Below are positions 16,426 to 25,544 of a stretch of 64,000 nt of DNA, piece by piece. The DNA lies in assembly GCF_024347195.1 (NCBI RefSeq), contig NZ_AP025281.1, positions 4,464,001 through 4,528,000 of the forward strand, written 5' to 3'. The translations under genes were made by a program, and so were the position numbers. Source of the DNA: Aliamphritea hakodatensis (GTDB lineage Bacteria; Pseudomonadota; Gammaproteobacteria; Pseudomonadales; Balneatricaceae). The notes beneath the pieces are model-generated. The model was not told the origin of the DNA. It made no database searches and saw nothing but the letters and a program-made list of their open reading frames with translations. Numbering within the stretch: the first letter of the stretch is position 1; each line of letters begins with the position of its first letter.

Positions 16426-18372
16426 TTATAACGCCTCTTCCAGCTGTTTACACAAGGCCGGAATATCAACAATCGCACACTTATGCGCCATGCTGGTACC
16501 CAGCAGCCACGGACGGCGGCTCTTATCTGTATTTAACGTTACCTCATCCATACTGATAATCTGCGCGGTCACCATCCTGTCGTAGGTCAGTGCCCAGGGC
16601 TTACCCTGTAACAACAGAATCTCATCATAGGTGGCATTATGTGGCTCATAGGTCTCCGGAATCAGCCACATTGCTGTATCCACGACATCAATCTTAAAGT
16701 TCAGATCCAGGAAACTGCCCAGTACCCAGTCGTACTGATCATCAAGGACAAATGACATATCAGCAATGTGCCGTGGCTCCAGCACATGTTCCAGCGGCAT
16801 TGCTAACATCAGGCCATGCATTTCCACAATGATGCACTGCATGTCTTCAGCCGGCGTGGTATCCGCCACTTCCGGTGCCGGCGCAAGTTCCTGTGCGCTC
16901 TCTTCCAGTTCAGCAGGAAACTCAATATCGGATGCCTCTTCATTCACGACAAGCTCTTCAGCAGGCATTTCAGTACCCATGGCATCCATATCTGCTTCGG
17001 CCGCCATTGCCGCAGCAAACTCTGCCGCCAGGTCATCTTCTGATAAAGGGTCTTGCTCGGCTGAAGGGTCTTGCTCGACTGAAGGGTCTTGCTCGACTGA
17101 AGGGTCTTGCTCGGCTGAAGGCTCTTGCTCGGCTGAAGGGTCTTGCTCGGCTGAAGGGTCTTGCTCAGCCATTACCGGAGAATCATCGCTCAGATCAAAA
17201 TTGATCTCTTCTTCATTCACCACTGCATCGACAACGTCCAGAATATCTTCAGAGGCAGTTTCTGCAGCCTCCGGCTCTGTTACCGGCGCGGATGCCTCCT
17301 GAACCTGACCATGGGATGAGAATTCCTGGGCAATTTCTTCAATTTTCTGAATCACCGCTTCGGCCACCGAATCGTCCGATACAATTTCCGCCAATTGCGA
17401 TAACAAAGCCGCTATATCATGATCATCATGATGATCTTCCTGAGGCGGCTCAGTCACTGGCTGCATATTGGTAATATCTTCAACATAGGCATCCAGATCC
17501 GCCGATGCTGATATATCTGTTTCAGCTGCAATCTCTGCCGCAGAGTCTTCATCGGGCAGTAACGCCTCAAAGCTACCTGCGGAGTCTTCAGACGGCAGCA
17601 ATGCTTCAGGCCCAGTGGCAATTTCCGGGATATCCTGTAAGACGCTTACCGGTTCAGCCCCACTGGCATCTTCAAACGGATCAGCATCATACTGATCCAG
17701 CTCTTCATGCAGCAGCTCCGCAGCAACGCTGATCGGATCATCAATTGTAGATATGCCGTCTTCAGCAGCCAGATCCTCAGGTAAATCCGCAAGAGGTTCC
17801 TCTGCTGCGGGCTGTTCACTGTTAACCTCAGCAACAGGTGCATCAAATTCAGGGATTGCCTCTGCTTCTGCCTCTGCTTCTTCTGCCGCCTTCACCGACT
17901 CAATGGCATGCAACGCTGCGTCCAGCGCTTCTTCACTTTCCGGCTGTATCTCAGCCACACTTTCAGCAGGCACCGTTTGCTCTTCGCCGGCCAGCAAATC
18001 TTCAGCCTGATCCACAAACTCAACAGACACATCATCTTCAGTTTCATACTCAGCCAACGGTATTTCTGCTGACAAGACCGTTGCTGAATCAGACGCAGCA
18101 CCAGGCGCTTCAGAATCGTTGTCGTCAGATAACACGGCGACTTCTGCCGTCTCCTGGTAAAGCTCTTCTGCTTCGTTCAGCAGAGCAGGCGCTTCAGGCT
18201 CTGCCGCAGTTTCATTCACAGACAGCTCCGCTTCAACAGCAAGCGGCTCTGCAGCCTCCTGTTCTGTATGCATCTCAGGCTGTTCGGCTGCGGCTTCCGG
18301 GTCGGTCAGCAGGGCGTCCAGATATTCCTGCACCATTTGCTGCTGGCGATTGCTCCATGGGGTATCTGTCAT
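16426..18372 (-). CDS. parP: ParP-like CheW-domain protein with giant acidic linker
   Basis: A 648-residue protein. Residues 1 to about 505 are dominated by Glu, Asp, Ala and Ser and are probably disordered. The C-terminal part of about 140 residues is a CheW-like domain (QCIIVEMHGLMLAMPLEHV, then WVLGSFLDLNFKIDVVDTA and WLLGTSMAHKCAIVDI). This layout, its overlap with a ParA-family gene (ATGA at 18369-18372) and its place after motCD match ParP, which in Vibrio links ParC to CheA and keeps arrays at the pole. The linker is far longer than in described ParP proteins. An 18-bp tandem repeat lies within it. No separate cheW follows. Confidence 0.8.
   Translation of the reverse strand: MTDTPWSNRQQQMVQEYLDALLTDPEAAAEQPEMHTEQEAAEPLAVEAELSVNETAAEPEAPALLNEAEELYQETAEVAVLSDDNDSEAPGAASDSATVLSAEIPLAEYETEDDVSVEFVDQAEDLLAGEEQTVPAESVAEIQPESEEALDAALHAIESVKAAEEAEAEAEAIPEFDAPVAEVNSEQPAAEEPLADLPEDLAAEDGISTIDDPISVAAELLHEELDQYDADPFEDASGAEPVSVLQDIPEIATGPEALLPSEDSAGSFEALLPDEDSAAEIAAETDISASADLDAYVEDITNMQPVTEPPQEDHHDDHDIAALLSQLAEIVSDDSVAEAVIQKIEEIAQEFSSHGQVQEASAPVTEPEAAETASEDILDVVDAVVNEEEINFDLSDDSPVMAEQDPSAEQDPSAEQEPSAEQDPSVEQDPSVEQDPSAEQDPLSEDDLAAEFAAAMAAEADMDAMGTEMPAEELVVNEEASDIEFPAELEESAQELAPAPEVADTTPAEDMQCIIVEMHGLMLAMPLEHVLEPRHIADMSFVLDDQYDWVLGSFLDLNFKIDVVDTAMWLIPETYEPHNATYDEILLLQGKPWALTYDRMVTAQIISMDEVTLNTDKSRRPWLLGTSMAHKCAIVDIPALCKQLEEAL
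17047..17172 (-). repeat. 18-bp tandem repeat, about seven units, inside parP
   Basis: Seven near-identical 18-bp units (plus-strand core GGGTCTTGCTCGGCTGAA) follow each other in frame. They encode the hexapeptide AEQDPS with Val or Glu variants at about residues 401-442. The units differ by only a few bases, which suggests recent expansion. Unit length is a multiple of three, so copy-number changes would alter linker length without breaking the frame. Confidence 0.93.
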
Positions 18373-19142
18373 TTTTCTGACCTCTCTCCAAGCACGCGCA
18401 GAATCCGGCTGTAAGCCTGTACACCGGCACTGCTGTCATCCAAAGCAGAAGGTGTCACACCTTTTGAGCTGGCCACACGGAAGCGGGCATCTACAGGAAC
18501 GACCGTACTGGCCATCTGCTCAGGGTAGCGCTGATGCAGTTCACGCAGACAATTCACTGACGAAGCCACCGAGCGGTCATAGAATGTCGGGATAAGGGTG
18601 AATTCAAGTTTCCGCTTACGGGCACGGTTAACCATGTTGATGGTGCGCAACATACGGTCCAGCCCCTTAAGTGCCAGATATTCTGTCTGCACCGGCACCA
18701 ACAGGTGCTGACAGGCCGCCAGCGCATTGATCATCAGCACACCCAGTACCGGCGGGCTGTCGATCAGCACCACATCATAACGGTCCTTAAGTAAGCGTAA
18801 CGCTTTCGCCACCTGCAGCCCCAGTCCTTCCTGCCCCACGGCTTTACGCTCCAGGGTAGCCAGAGCGGTCGTCGCCGGCATCAGGTCGATCTGCGGATCA
18901 GTGGTCGGCATAAGGATATTGTCGACACGGTTAAGCGAGACCTGCGATTGCATAAACAGATCATATACGCTGTTTTCCAACTCATCCGGGTCATATTTAA
19001 AATAACTGGTCATCGAGCCATGGGGGTCCAGATCCACCAATAAGACCCGTTTTCCTGCATCGGCCATTAAACCAGCCAAAGCGACAGCCGTTGTCGTCTT
19101 ACCAACACCGCCCTTCTGATTTGCGATTGCCAAAATCTGCAT
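18369..19142 (-). CDS. parC: ParC-type ParA-family ATPase
   Basis: A 257-residue ParA/MinD-type ATPase. The deviant Walker A is KGGVGKTTT (residues 10-18), LVDLDPHGS is the A-prime region and VVLIDSPP is the Walker B region. Family knowledge: ParC in Vibrio and its Pseudomonas counterpart place chemotaxis arrays at the old pole with ParP. The neighbours support this: it overlaps parP (ATGA) and the motD stop (TAATG). A plasmid-type partner parB is not present. The second MinD-like gene in the window is fleN. Confidence 0.88.
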   Translation of the reverse strand: MQILAIANQKGGVGKTTTAVALAGLMADAGKRVLLVDLDPHGSMTSYFKYDPDELENSVYDLFMQSQVSLNRVDNILMPTTDPQIDLMPATTALATLERKAVGQEGLGLQVAKALRLLKDRYDVVLIDSPPVLGVLMINALAACQHLLVPVQTEYLALKGLDRMLRTINMVNRARKRKLEFTLIPTFYDRSVASSVNCLRELHQRYPEQMASTVVPVDARFRVASSKGVTPSALDDSSAGVQAYSRILRVLGERSEK

Positions 19143-20116
19143 TACTGTTCTGTCTCCACCGGCGTCGTGACGGGCTGAGTCAGCCTGTCCACCTCAAGCT
19201 CATTGCGAGGGACTTTACGCCTAAAAATTACTTTACCGTCTTCCGTTTCAACCCGTTCCATATCAGCAGGGGTCGCCCGGTCTTCAACAAGCACGGAGCT
19301 AACTGCGTCCTCACTCACCTGCTGGCTGCCAAAGGCTGCCACTACCCGCTGGGTTTTGCGGTCACGCGATACAACGATAACCGCCCGGCGATTAATCCGC
19401 CGGCCATCTTCAGTGCCATTATCGCGCACCGGCTGATACTCACCAAACCCTACAGCAGCCATACGGTGTGGCTCAACACCATTAAGCTCCAAAATGCGCA
19501 CAATTGACGCCGCCCGCGCTGCTGACAGTTCCCAGTTAGATGGAAATTCATCGGTCGAGATATACTGATCGTCAGTGAAACCTTCAACATGGATTGGGTT
19601 TGGATATTCTTTCAGTATTTCGGCAACGTCTGCAAACAACGGATCAATGCTGATCGGTGGCAGTGCGCCCCCTTCCGGAAATACCAGATTCGCCCCAAGT
19701 TCAATGGCGACCCAAAGATTATTACTCTGAACTTTGAGATGTCCGTCCCGGATCAGCTTTTTAAACTGCAACTGGGTTTTATCGGCAATTTCACCGAGAA
19801 TAACGCTGTTTTCCGGCTTCGGAGGGACAATTTTAACAGTCGGGCTGTGTGAATCTGATTCACCGCCATCAAAAATACCGATACCGATAGAATCGGCCTG
19901 CGCCTCCTGATTGGCAGGCCCTTCAAACTGATCCGTCTCAAAGCCTGCGAATACCCCTGAAAGCGCAGACGAAATTTCTTTATATTTCTCTTCATTGACC
20001 GATGAGATTGCGTACATCACGACAAAGAAGGCAAACAGAATCGTGATAAAATCCGCATAGGAAATTATCCACCGGTCGGTCTGTGAACTGTCATCCTGTA
20101 CTCTGCGACGGGGCAT
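19142..20116 (-). CDS. motD: Flagellar stator protein MotD (MotB family)
   Basis: A 324-residue MotB-type stator subunit. A short basic N-terminus leads into the single span YADFITILFAFFVVMYAIS, which carries the proton-channel aspartate Asp22. A linker is followed by an OmpA-type peptidoglycan-binding domain (IHVEGFTDDQYIS, then NWELSAARAASIVRIL and GRRINRRAVIVV). The ATG at 20114-20116 with AAGAGGT upstream replaces an upstream in-frame start that would overlap motC. It forms the stator with MotC, 16 bp upstream. Confidence 0.95.
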   Translation of the reverse strand: MPRRRVQDDSSQTDRWIISYADFITILFAFFVVMYAISSVNEEKYKEISSALSGVFAGFETDQFEGPANQEAQADSIGIGIFDGGESDSHSPTVKIVPPKPENSVILGEIADKTQLQFKKLIRDGHLKVQSNNLWVAIELGANLVFPEGGALPPISIDPLFADVAEILKEYPNPIHVEGFTDDQYISTDEFPSNWELSAARAASIVRILELNGVEPHRMAAVGFGEYQPVRDNGTEDGRRINRRAVIVVSRDRKTQRVVAAFGSQQVSEDAVSSVLVEDRATPADMERVETEDGKVIFRRKVPRNELEVDRLTQPVTTPVETEQ

Positions 20117-20132
20117 CTGATACCTCTTACAG

Positions 20133-20873
20133 TTAGCTGAGGTAGCCCTGCAAACGTTGCTGAATAATACGCGGGCTTTGCCCTTCGGCAATAAACAGCA
20201 GACCTTCCAGCATCATTTCCTGATAATGAAACCGCTGTTGAACCAGCGCGCGAATTTTATTGGCAACCGGCAGGAAGAAAAGGTTAGCAATACCCACACC
20301 GTAGACAGTTGCCACAAAAGCTGTCGCAATCCCGGCACCCAGTTCATCCGGGCTGTCCAGATTAGACATCACGTGAATAAGCCCCAGCACAGCCCCTATA
20401 ATTCCCAGCGTGGGAGCGTATCCCCCCATACCTTCAATGACCTTGGCGCCCTGAATATCACGGTATTCCCGGGTCACCAGCTCCGCTTCAAGAGAGGAAC
20501 GGATAACATCCACCGACCGGCCATCCACCAGCAACTGCAGCCCGGACTGAATAAACGGATCAGCCTGCTGATCAATTTCTCCTTCAAGCCCCAGCAAGCC
20601 TTTACGGCGGGCCGTGGCACACCAGCCAACGATCTGGCTGATACCATGTTCAAAATCCAGTTTATTTTTGCCAAATGCCCAGCCCAGCAAAAACATGCCC
20701 CGCTTAAAATCCTCACTGGGTGACTGCACCAGTGACGCGGCAAATGTTCCACCAATGACAATAAGCGCCGCCGGAATATTTATAAGCTGATCCAGATGGC
20801 CGCCGTCTAAATAATTTCCGCCAATAACGGCTAACAGCGCCAGGACTAACCCGCCAATGCTGACCAGATCCAT
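20133..20873 (-). CDS. motC: Flagellar stator protein MotC (MotA family)
   Basis: A 246-residue four-span stator subunit. Two N-terminal spans, a large cytoplasmic loop containing SSLEAELVTREYRD, and two C-terminal spans (GGYAPTLGIIGAVLGLIHVM and GIATAFVATVYGVGIANLFFLP) are typical of the MotA/PomA family. The ATG overlaps the cheB stop (TGATG). In Pseudomonas MotCD is one of two stators and supports swarming; whether a MotAB pair exists elsewhere cannot be seen here. Confidence 0.95.
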   Translation of the reverse strand: MDLVSIGGLVLALLAVIGGNYLDGGHLDQLINIPAALIVIGGTFAASLVQSPSEDFKRGMFLLGWAFGKNKLDFEHGISQIVGWCATARRKGLLGLEGEIDQQADPFIQSGLQLLVDGRSVDVIRSSLEAELVTREYRDIQGAKVIEGMGGYAPTLGIIGAVLGLIHVMSNLDSPDELGAGIATAFVATVYGVGIANLFFLPVANKIRALVQQRFHYQEMMLEGLLFIAEGQSPRIIQQRLQGYLS

Positions 20874-22054
20874 CAACGCCCTCCCTTGTTCTTCAACAGC
20901 TGTCCGATATCATTCAGTTTCAGGATGTGATCCGCAACACCGGCATTGATCACGGCCTTAGGCATACCAAAAATTGTACAGGTAGACTGATCCTGCGCCC
21001 AGATGTGGCTGCCTGCCTGCTTCAGCAGCTTAGCCCCTTCAGCACCGTCAGCTCCCATGCCGGTCAGCACGATCCCTAGCACATGTTTACTGTGAATCTT
21101 TGCCGCTGATGCAAAAGTGACATCAACGCTTGGCTTATACGTTACCCGTTCATCACTTGGGAATACTTTAACCCGGTCTCCCCGGCCGGGCTCAAAAATC
21201 ATCTGGCTGCCACCCGGTGCGAGATAAGCATGCCCCGGTTTCAGTACGTCGCCGTCTTCGGCTTCTTTAATATTAATCTGACAGATTCCGTTTAAACGCT
21301 GGGCAAATACCGACGTAAAGGTCTTCGGCATATGCTGCACCAGCAATATCGGATAAGGGAAACTGGCCGGAATTGAGGGCAGTATGTCCTGCAACGCAGC
21401 AGGACCGCCGGTTGATGATCCGATAACCACCACTTTACAGGCAGGAAAGGCAACCCGATTAACAGAATCGTGACCGCCGGCTGCCGGTGCGGCAGGAGAC
21501 GGCGCAGCTGAAGCTGCAGCAGGTGCCGTACCGGGTGAAGCAGTTGCTGTTCTTGAAGCCGTTGCCGCAGGCCGTGCCAGACCCGGTGACCGTGCAACAG
21601 GTGCAGAATCGGCGCGGCTGCTTAACGATGTTGCCCGGCGGGGCGGATGAGAACGGTGCCGGTTACCCAGCGCCAGTACTTTTTCAACCACCTGAGCAGA
21701 AACGTCGCTTTCTTTCTCAATCCAGAGTTTGGCGTCTTTTTCCAGATAGTCAGCGGCACCGGCATCCAGCGCCTCAAGTGTTACCCGTGCACTTCGACGG
21801 GTAAGAGAAGATAACATCAGGATCTGACAGGGCGCATCCTTCATAATGCCCTTAACCGCTTCAATGCCATTTAAAACCGGCATTTCCACATCCATCGTCA
21901 CCACATCAGGATTCAGCTGTACCGCCTGCTGAATGGCCTCACGGCCATTTTTAGCCGTACCTACAATCTGTATACGCCGGTCCTGGCGCAAAATCTGGCT
22001 AATGCGGTTACGAAAGAAAACAGAATCATCAACAACAAGAACCCTAACCGCCAT
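20873..22054 (-). CDS. cheB: Chemotaxis methylesterase CheB
   Basis: A 393-residue protein-glutamate methylesterase and deamidase that resets chemoreceptors. The receiver domain has acidic residues at 9-10 and the phospho-acceptor Asp55 in VTMDVEMP. An Ala/Pro/Ser-rich linker follows, longer than in E. coli CheB. The catalytic domain shows IGSSTGGPAAL with the active serine, LVQHMPKTF with the histidine and GMGADGAEG with the aspartate. The ATG at 22052-22054 with GGAGGA upstream is chosen; an earlier in-frame start is not supported. It lies 61 bp downstream of cheA. Confidence 0.97.
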   Translation of the reverse strand: MAVRVLVVDDSVFFRNRISQILRQDRRIQIVGTAKNGREAIQQAVQLNPDVVTMDVEMPVLNGIEAVKGIMKDAPCQILMLSSLTRRSARVTLEALDAGAADYLEKDAKLWIEKESDVSAQVVEKVLALGNRHRSHPPRRATSLSSRADSAPVARSPGLARPAATASRTATASPGTAPAAASAAPSPAAPAAGGHDSVNRVAFPACKVVVIGSSTGGPAALQDILPSIPASFPYPILLVQHMPKTFTSVFAQRLNGICQINIKEAEDGDVLKPGHAYLAPGGSQMIFEPGRGDRVKVFPSDERVTYKPSVDVTFASAAKIHSKHVLGIVLTGMGADGAEGAKLLKQAGSHIWAQDQSTCTIFGMPKAVINAGVADHILKLNDIGQLLKNKGGR

Positions 22055-22115
22055 CCATTCCTCCGGCGACAAATGATACAGAGAGCCATGCCCAGGAAGG
22101 CATGGCATAACTCAT

Positions 22116-24266
22116 TTAAGACGCATAATGCTTAAGTAAGTTAGGGATATCAATGATCAGCGCAATGCGGCCGTCACCGGTGATCGTTACACCTGAAAGA
22201 CCCGGCGTTCCATACAGAACACTGCCTAACGGTTTAATAACAACCTCTTCCTGACCCACCAGCTGATCAACAACAAATGCCACCTGAACAGTACCGACAT
22301 TGGCAATAACCACATGGCCCTGATCCGGCAACTGATCGCCCTGGTGTCCGTCAACCAGCCAGCGCTTAAGATGGAACAGCGGCAATGCGCGGTCACGCAC
22401 TACAATCGCCTGCTGACCATCAACCACGTTAATCTGAGTCAGATCCAGACTGAAGATTTCATTCACATTCACCAGCGGTAATGCGAACGCCTGATCTTCC
22501 AGCAGCACCATCAGTGTCGGCATGATTGCCAGTGTCAGCGGTACCTGAATTTCAATCCGGGTGCCTTCACCCAGCGTGGAATCAATTTCCAGCTTACCGT
22601 TAAGCTGAGAAATCTTGGTTTTAACCACGTCCATACCGACACCGCGGCCGGATACGTCAGATATTTCTTCTTTAGTTGAGAAACCGGCTGCAAAAATCAG
22701 ATTGAAACATTCCTGATCGCTCAGGCGATTGGCCGCTTCAACATCCAGCATCCCCCGCTCAACCGCAAGACGACGCAGCTTGTTTGGATCCATACCGGCA
22801 CCGTCATCTTCGATAACCAGCAGAATATGATCACCTTCCTGCTCCGCAGAAAGCAGTACGCTACCTTCACGCGGCTTCTCACGGTTAACCCGCTCATCCG
22901 GCATTTCAATACCGTGGTCAATCGAGTTGCGCACAAGGTGAATCAGCGGGTCCGCCAGTGCTTCTACCAGGTTTTTATCCAGATCGGTATCTTCACCGCG
23001 CAATTCCAGTCGTACTTCTTTATTCAACTGACGGGACAAGTCACGTACCAGACGCGGGAAGCGACCAAAGACCTTCTTCACCGGCTGCATACGGGTTTTC
23101 ATCACCGACATTTGTAAATCACCGGTCACCATATCCAGTGAAGCCAGCGCTTTAGTCAGCTCGGAGTCTTCGTTATCAGCGCCCAGACGTACCAAACGGT
23201 TACGAACCAATACCAGCTCACCAACCATGTTCATGATCTGATCGAGCAGGCGGGTATCAACGCGAACATTGGTCTCAACATTCGCTTTCTTTGCATCCGC
23301 GGCTTTTGCCGGCGTCGCTTTCGCCGCCACCGGCTTAGGCTCAGGCTTAGGTGTATCGGTAAATGCTCCCTGTCCTTTTGACTGAAGATCATCCAGCAGG
23401 TTTTCAAATTCCTGTTCGGTGATCAGATCATCCTGAGCAGTACGGGCTGATGCAGGGGTTTCCGCTTTGGCTGGTTCCACTGCCGGGGCTGCTGCCGGCG
23501 CAGCCGTTGCTTGCTTAACAGCCTGATCCAGTAACTGGTCGAACTCAGAATCAGCCATAGAACTGGTAGCCGCTGCAGCAGGGCTTGCACCCGGTGCTCC
23601 TGAAGGCCCGTGAAGCTCATCCATCAGGGAATCGAATTCATCTTCAGTGATCAGGTCACTTTGCGGCCTTGCAGCAGAGGTAACACCCGGTGCGCCACTG
23701 CCGTGCAAATCATCAAGCAATGACTCAAATTCATCTTCGGTAATCAGATCAGATCCAGCCGCAGCAGGTGCGTCTTCGGCTGCCGACATACCGGAAACCA
23801 TTTCATTAAACTGCGCGCCCAGATCAGCCGCCGGTTCAGCCGCAGCCGCCGGTGCCGGCGCATCCACTGCAACGCTCTGCCCAGCAGCCAGAGCGTCAAG
23901 CCGGGCAATCAGATCAGCAGGTGCCGGTTCCGGATTTTCTCCGCCGCGAACATCTTCAAACATTGCATTTACAGTATCGAGGGCCTGTAATACAACGTCC
24001 ATCAAGGCCGCGGAGACTTCTAAGTCATCATTACGCAGCATGTCGAAAAGATTTTCCGCACTGTGACAGCAGTCAACCATAGGCTCAAGCTGTAAGAATC
24101 CGGCGCCACCTTTAACGGTATGGAAACCACGGAAGATCGCATTCAGCAACTCCCGGTCTTTCGGATTCTGCTCGAGATCAACTAACTGTTCAGACAGAAG
24201 CTCAAGGATTTCCCCCGCTTCTACCAAAAAATCTTCCAGTATTTCCTGATCAACATTTAAAGCCAT
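22116..24266 (-). CDS. cheA: Chemotaxis histidine kinase CheA
   Basis: A 716-residue chemoreceptor-coupled kinase. The P1 domain carries His49 in FHTVKGGAGF. Residues about 110-325 are Ala/Pro-rich, with no recognisable globular P2 domain. They hold three copies of a DLITEDEFxxLLDDLHG-type motif and one degenerate copy. P3 (TRLLDQIMNMVGELVLVRNRL), the P4 ATP site (LIHLVRNSIDHGIE, DDGAGMD, GRGVGMDVV) and a CheW-like P5 follow. Family knowledge: in Vibrio this linker region (LID) contacts ParP. Nearby parP and parC fit that role. Confidence 0.97.
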   Translation of the reverse strand: MALNVDQEILEDFLVEAGEILELLSEQLVDLEQNPKDRELLNAIFRGFHTVKGGAGFLQLEPMVDCCHSAENLFDMLRNDDLEVSAALMDVVLQALDTVNAMFEDVRGGENPEPAPADLIARLDALAAGQSVAVDAPAPAAAAEPAADLGAQFNEMVSGMSAAEDAPAAAGSDLITEDEFESLLDDLHGSGAPGVTSAARPQSDLITEDEFDSLMDELHGPSGAPGASPAAAATSSMADSEFDQLLDQAVKQATAAPAAAPAVEPAKAETPASARTAQDDLITEQEFENLLDDLQSKGQGAFTDTPKPEPKPVAAKATPAKAADAKKANVETNVRVDTRLLDQIMNMVGELVLVRNRLVRLGADNEDSELTKALASLDMVTGDLQMSVMKTRMQPVKKVFGRFPRLVRDLSRQLNKEVRLELRGEDTDLDKNLVEALADPLIHLVRNSIDHGIEMPDERVNREKPREGSVLLSAEQEGDHILLVIEDDGAGMDPNKLRRLAVERGMLDVEAANRLSDQECFNLIFAAGFSTKEEISDVSGRGVGMDVVKTKISQLNGKLEIDSTLGEGTRIEIQVPLTLAIMPTLMVLLEDQAFALPLVNVNEIFSLDLTQINVVDGQQAIVVRDRALPLFHLKRWLVDGHQGDQLPDQGHVVIANVGTVQVAFVVDQLVGQEEVVIKPLGSVLYGTPGLSGVTITGDGRIALIIDIPNLLKHYAS
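23379..23750 (-). repeat. Three repeated LID-type motifs in the CheA linker
   Basis: Three copies of a 17-residue motif occur at residues 173-189 (DLITEDEFESLLDDLHG; bases 23700-23750), 204-220 (23607-23657) and 280-296 (23379-23429). A degenerate copy (ADSEFDQLLD) lies at about 239-248. The spacing is irregular and the separators are Ala/Pro-rich, so these look like short docking motifs in a flexible chain and not a folded domain. Confidence 0.9.
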
Positions 24267-24278
24267 TGCCTACCCCTG

Positions 24279-25082
24279 TTAAAAACCTAAACTGGAAAGG
24301 AGGTCATCCACATCATCCTGGCTGGAAGCAACTTCATCATTATCTTTTGCTGCCATTTGTGGGCCTTCAGCCATTATTTTTTTCTGTTTAGCCAGCGCTT
24401 CTGCGTCAGCCGTCATACCGTCAATACCATTCAGGCGATTAACTCTGGAAGCAACTTCCATCAGGCTAACCAGCTGTGACTCAATGTCGGTAACCAGCTG
24501 AATAACACGTTTAATCAGCTGTCCTGTTATGTCCTGATACTCCTGCGCCAGTAAGATATTTGTCAGACGCTCTTTCAGCTCAACCAGGGCATCTGAGTTA
24601 TCAGTCGCATGCTGGCAGGCAAGCTTATACAGGCCTTCCAGCTCAGGTTTGTCCTGCTGAACTTTATCGAACTCTTCCAGCAGCCGCTGACGGCGGCGGA
24701 AACCTTCTTCCAGCTCGGATACAAGGTTCAGTGAAATATCAACACTGTCAATTGTCTTATGAGCATTGCTTTCAGTCAGCTCGATGACATATGACAAACG
24801 GTCACTGGCATCAGATATTGAAGCAATGTGCTCTTTGGAATCCTGCAACATCGCATTGCTGCTGACATCATCGGAAAAACTGACGATGGCATTATGCAGT
24901 GAGCGGGTCAGCGTACCGACTTCGTGATACAGCGCCTGATGACGTTTTTCATTCAGGTCGTGGATCAGCGTCATTGCTGCACCAACATCTCCGTTTGCCA
25001 GATGTTCCACAAGCTTGTCAGCATCCTGCTTCAACTCAAGCTCAAAACCACTTGCTCCCTTATTCTCTATCGTCTCAGACAT
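24279..25082 (-). CDS. cheZ: Chemotaxis phosphatase CheZ
   Basis: A 267-residue helical protein that removes phosphate from CheY-P. The catalytic helix contains EYQDITGQLI, which supplies the conserved Asp and Gln. The C-terminus ends SQDDVDDLLSSLGF, the CheY-binding amphipathic helix of the family. The ATG at 25080-25082 is preferred, with AGGTGG upstream; a GTG three codons earlier is possible. It lies 9 bp after cheY and 12 bp before cheA. Confidence 0.95.
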   Translation of the reverse strand: MSETIENKGASGFELELKQDADKLVEHLANGDVGAAMTLIHDLNEKRHQALYHEVGTLTRSLHNAIVSFSDDVSSNAMLQDSKEHIASISDASDRLSYVIELTESNAHKTIDSVDISLNLVSELEEGFRRRQRLLEEFDKVQQDKPELEGLYKLACQHATDNSDALVELKERLTNILLAQEYQDITGQLIKRVIQLVTDIESQLVSLMEVASRVNRLNGIDGMTADAEALAKQKKIMAEGPQMAAKDNDEVASSQDDVDDLLSSLGF

Positions 25083-25091
25083 AGCCGCCAC

Positions 25092-25475
25092 CTAGCCCAG
25101 CCGTTCAAAAATCTTATCGATTTTTTCTTTCAGCACTGCAGCGGTAAACGGTTTAATTACATAACCATTTACACCCGCCTGAGCCGCCTCAACTATCTGG
25201 TCGCGCTTCGCTTCCGCAGTCACCATCAGAACAGGGATATGCTTCAGGTCCGGATCAGCCCGCACGGTTTTAAGCAAATCGATACCTGTCATGATTGGCA
25301 TATTCCAGTCTGTTACCAGAAACTCGATATTGCCGCTTTGCAGAATCGGTAAAGCAGTCTTACCGTCATCGGCCTCAACAATATTGGTAAACCCCAGATC
25401 ACGGAGCAGATTTTTGATGATACGTCTCATAGTAGAGAAATCATCTACCACAAGTATTTTTATGTCTTTCTTCAA
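25092..25475 (-). CDS. cheY: Chemotaxis response regulator CheY
   Basis: A 127-residue single receiver domain that, when phosphorylated by CheA, binds FliM and changes motor rotation. Key residues are all present: Asp11 and Asp12, phospho-acceptor Asp56 in LVTDWNMP, Thr86 and Lys108 in GYVIKPF. Trp57 next to the acceptor and the FLVTDWNMP motif mark it as the flagellar CheY and not another receiver. It starts the cheYZA run, 69 bp after fliA. Confidence 0.98.
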   Translation of the reverse strand: MKKDIKILVVDDFSTMRRIIKNLLRDLGFTNIVEADDGKTALPILQSGNIEFLVTDWNMPIMTGIDLLKTVRADPDLKHIPVLMVTAEAKRDQIVEAAQAGVNGYVIKPFTAAVLKEKIDKIFERLG

Positions 25476-25544
25476 GACTATCCCTCCATCAGGAAAACTA
25501 TCTGACTGTCGCTAGCCAGCGGTGTCTATCCATCAGACTGCCAG

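Noticed and set aside
16766..18380. Long plus-strand Ser/Ala- and Gln/Leu/Pro-rich frames opposite parP
   Set aside because: These are antisense translations of the repetitive acidic linker, in which stop codons are rare for compositional reasons.
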